A stretch of DNA of 64,000 nucleotides from Marinigracilibium pacificum (GTDB lineage: Bacteria > Bacteroidota > Bacteroidia > Cytophagales > Cyclobacteriaceae), in contig NZ_JABBNU010000001.1 of NCBI RefSeq assembly GCF_012926615.1, positions 512,633 to 576,632 of the forward strand, in the 5' to 3' direction. Below the pieces are notes generated by a model that saw only the letters and a program-made list of their open reading frames with translations, was not told where the DNA came from and did no database searches. The translations under genes and the position numbers were made by a program. How positions within the stretch are numbered: the stretch's first letter is position 1; each line of letters begins with the position of its first letter. Below are positions 63,885 through 64,000 of this stretch, in pieces.

Positions 63885-63914
63885 TTGCAAATAAAAATAA
63901 TCTTCTTACCTTTG
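63885..63914 (+). promoter_or_regulatory. Strong promoter near the window end, transcript not visible
   Basis: TTG (63885-63887), a 19-base spacer and TACCTTTG (63907-63914) match the Bacteroidota consensus exactly. The transcript would start near 63921 and run off the window. The first 80 bases show no convincing coding start. A stable-RNA (rRNA or tRNA) leader is possible, but this cannot be confirmed here. Confidence 0.75.
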
Positions 63915-64000
63915 CAATCCCTTTCGGAAACAGACGGTGAAAGAAAGCTAGAAATTGAGGTAATGAGAAGGAGTTTATTGGGTTGGGGACCGGGTGTAAG

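Noticed and set aside
1..64000. tRNA genes, rRNA genes and known riboswitches
   Set aside because: No T-loop, rRNA core or riboswitch motif was recognised by reading. A tRNAscan or Rfam run would be decisive.

Overview
The window is chromosomal DNA of a Bacteroidota member, most likely of the Cytophagia (Fulvivirga/Marivirga-like). The call rests on type IX secretion (T9SS) C-terminal sorting domains on large secreted proteins, PorP/SprF-family partners, a DUF2480 protein, AT-rich DNA, and promoters of the Bacteroidota form TTG-N19-TAnnTTTG. No tRNA, rRNA, CRISPR array, insertion sequence or phage gene was seen.

Layout. (1) 1-4150: end of an unknown gene, a VOC-fold protein, and an operon of an NRAMP-like transporter with pxpA, pxpB and pxpC (5-oxoproline use). 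(2) 4193-6182: a small lipoprotein, a small membrane protein and a GT2 glycosyltransferase. (3) 6360-55298: a large surface island. It opens with a T9SS type B adhesin, its PorP/SprF partner, a PD40 protein and a Wzc-like polysaccharide co-polymerase. A glycoside hydrolase, flippase, Wzy-like polymerase, several glycosyltransferases, a sulfotransferase, two MBOAT/SGNH O-acylation pairs, a family 3 acyltransferase, a hexapeptide acetyltransferase, a UbiA/SDR/HAD cassette resembling polyprenyl-phosphoryl-pentose synthesis, GT-C-like and HTTM-like membrane proteins, and a priming sugar transferase fused to a receiver domain follow. Four exported alpha/beta-hydrolase esterases are interspersed: two with type A sorting domains, one with type B, one with neither. 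The 1752-residue type B one carries 15 PKD/REJ-like repeats and is followed by a PorP/SprF protein that ends in a SPOR domain. (4) 55621-63818: housekeeping genes including an adenosine-kinase-like PfkB protein, an M61 peptidase, rpmH, rnpA, an S41 peptidase, tsaB and DUF2480. The window ends just after a strong promoter for an unseen transcript.

How it fits together (inference): the island appears to make, polymerise and export a sulfated and O-acylated polysaccharide. T9SS places repeat-rich adhesins and esterases on the cell surface, where they could bind or de-esterify that polysaccharide. No Wza-type outer-membrane exporter is in the window; a half-length TolC-like protein sits just after the polymerase. 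The points most worth following are the NRAMP-like protein without metal ligands in the 5-oxoprolinase operon, the mix-and-match esterase/T9SS architectures, the receiver-sugar-transferase fusion, the UbiA/SDR/HAD cassette without DprE1, and the barrel-SPOR fusion.
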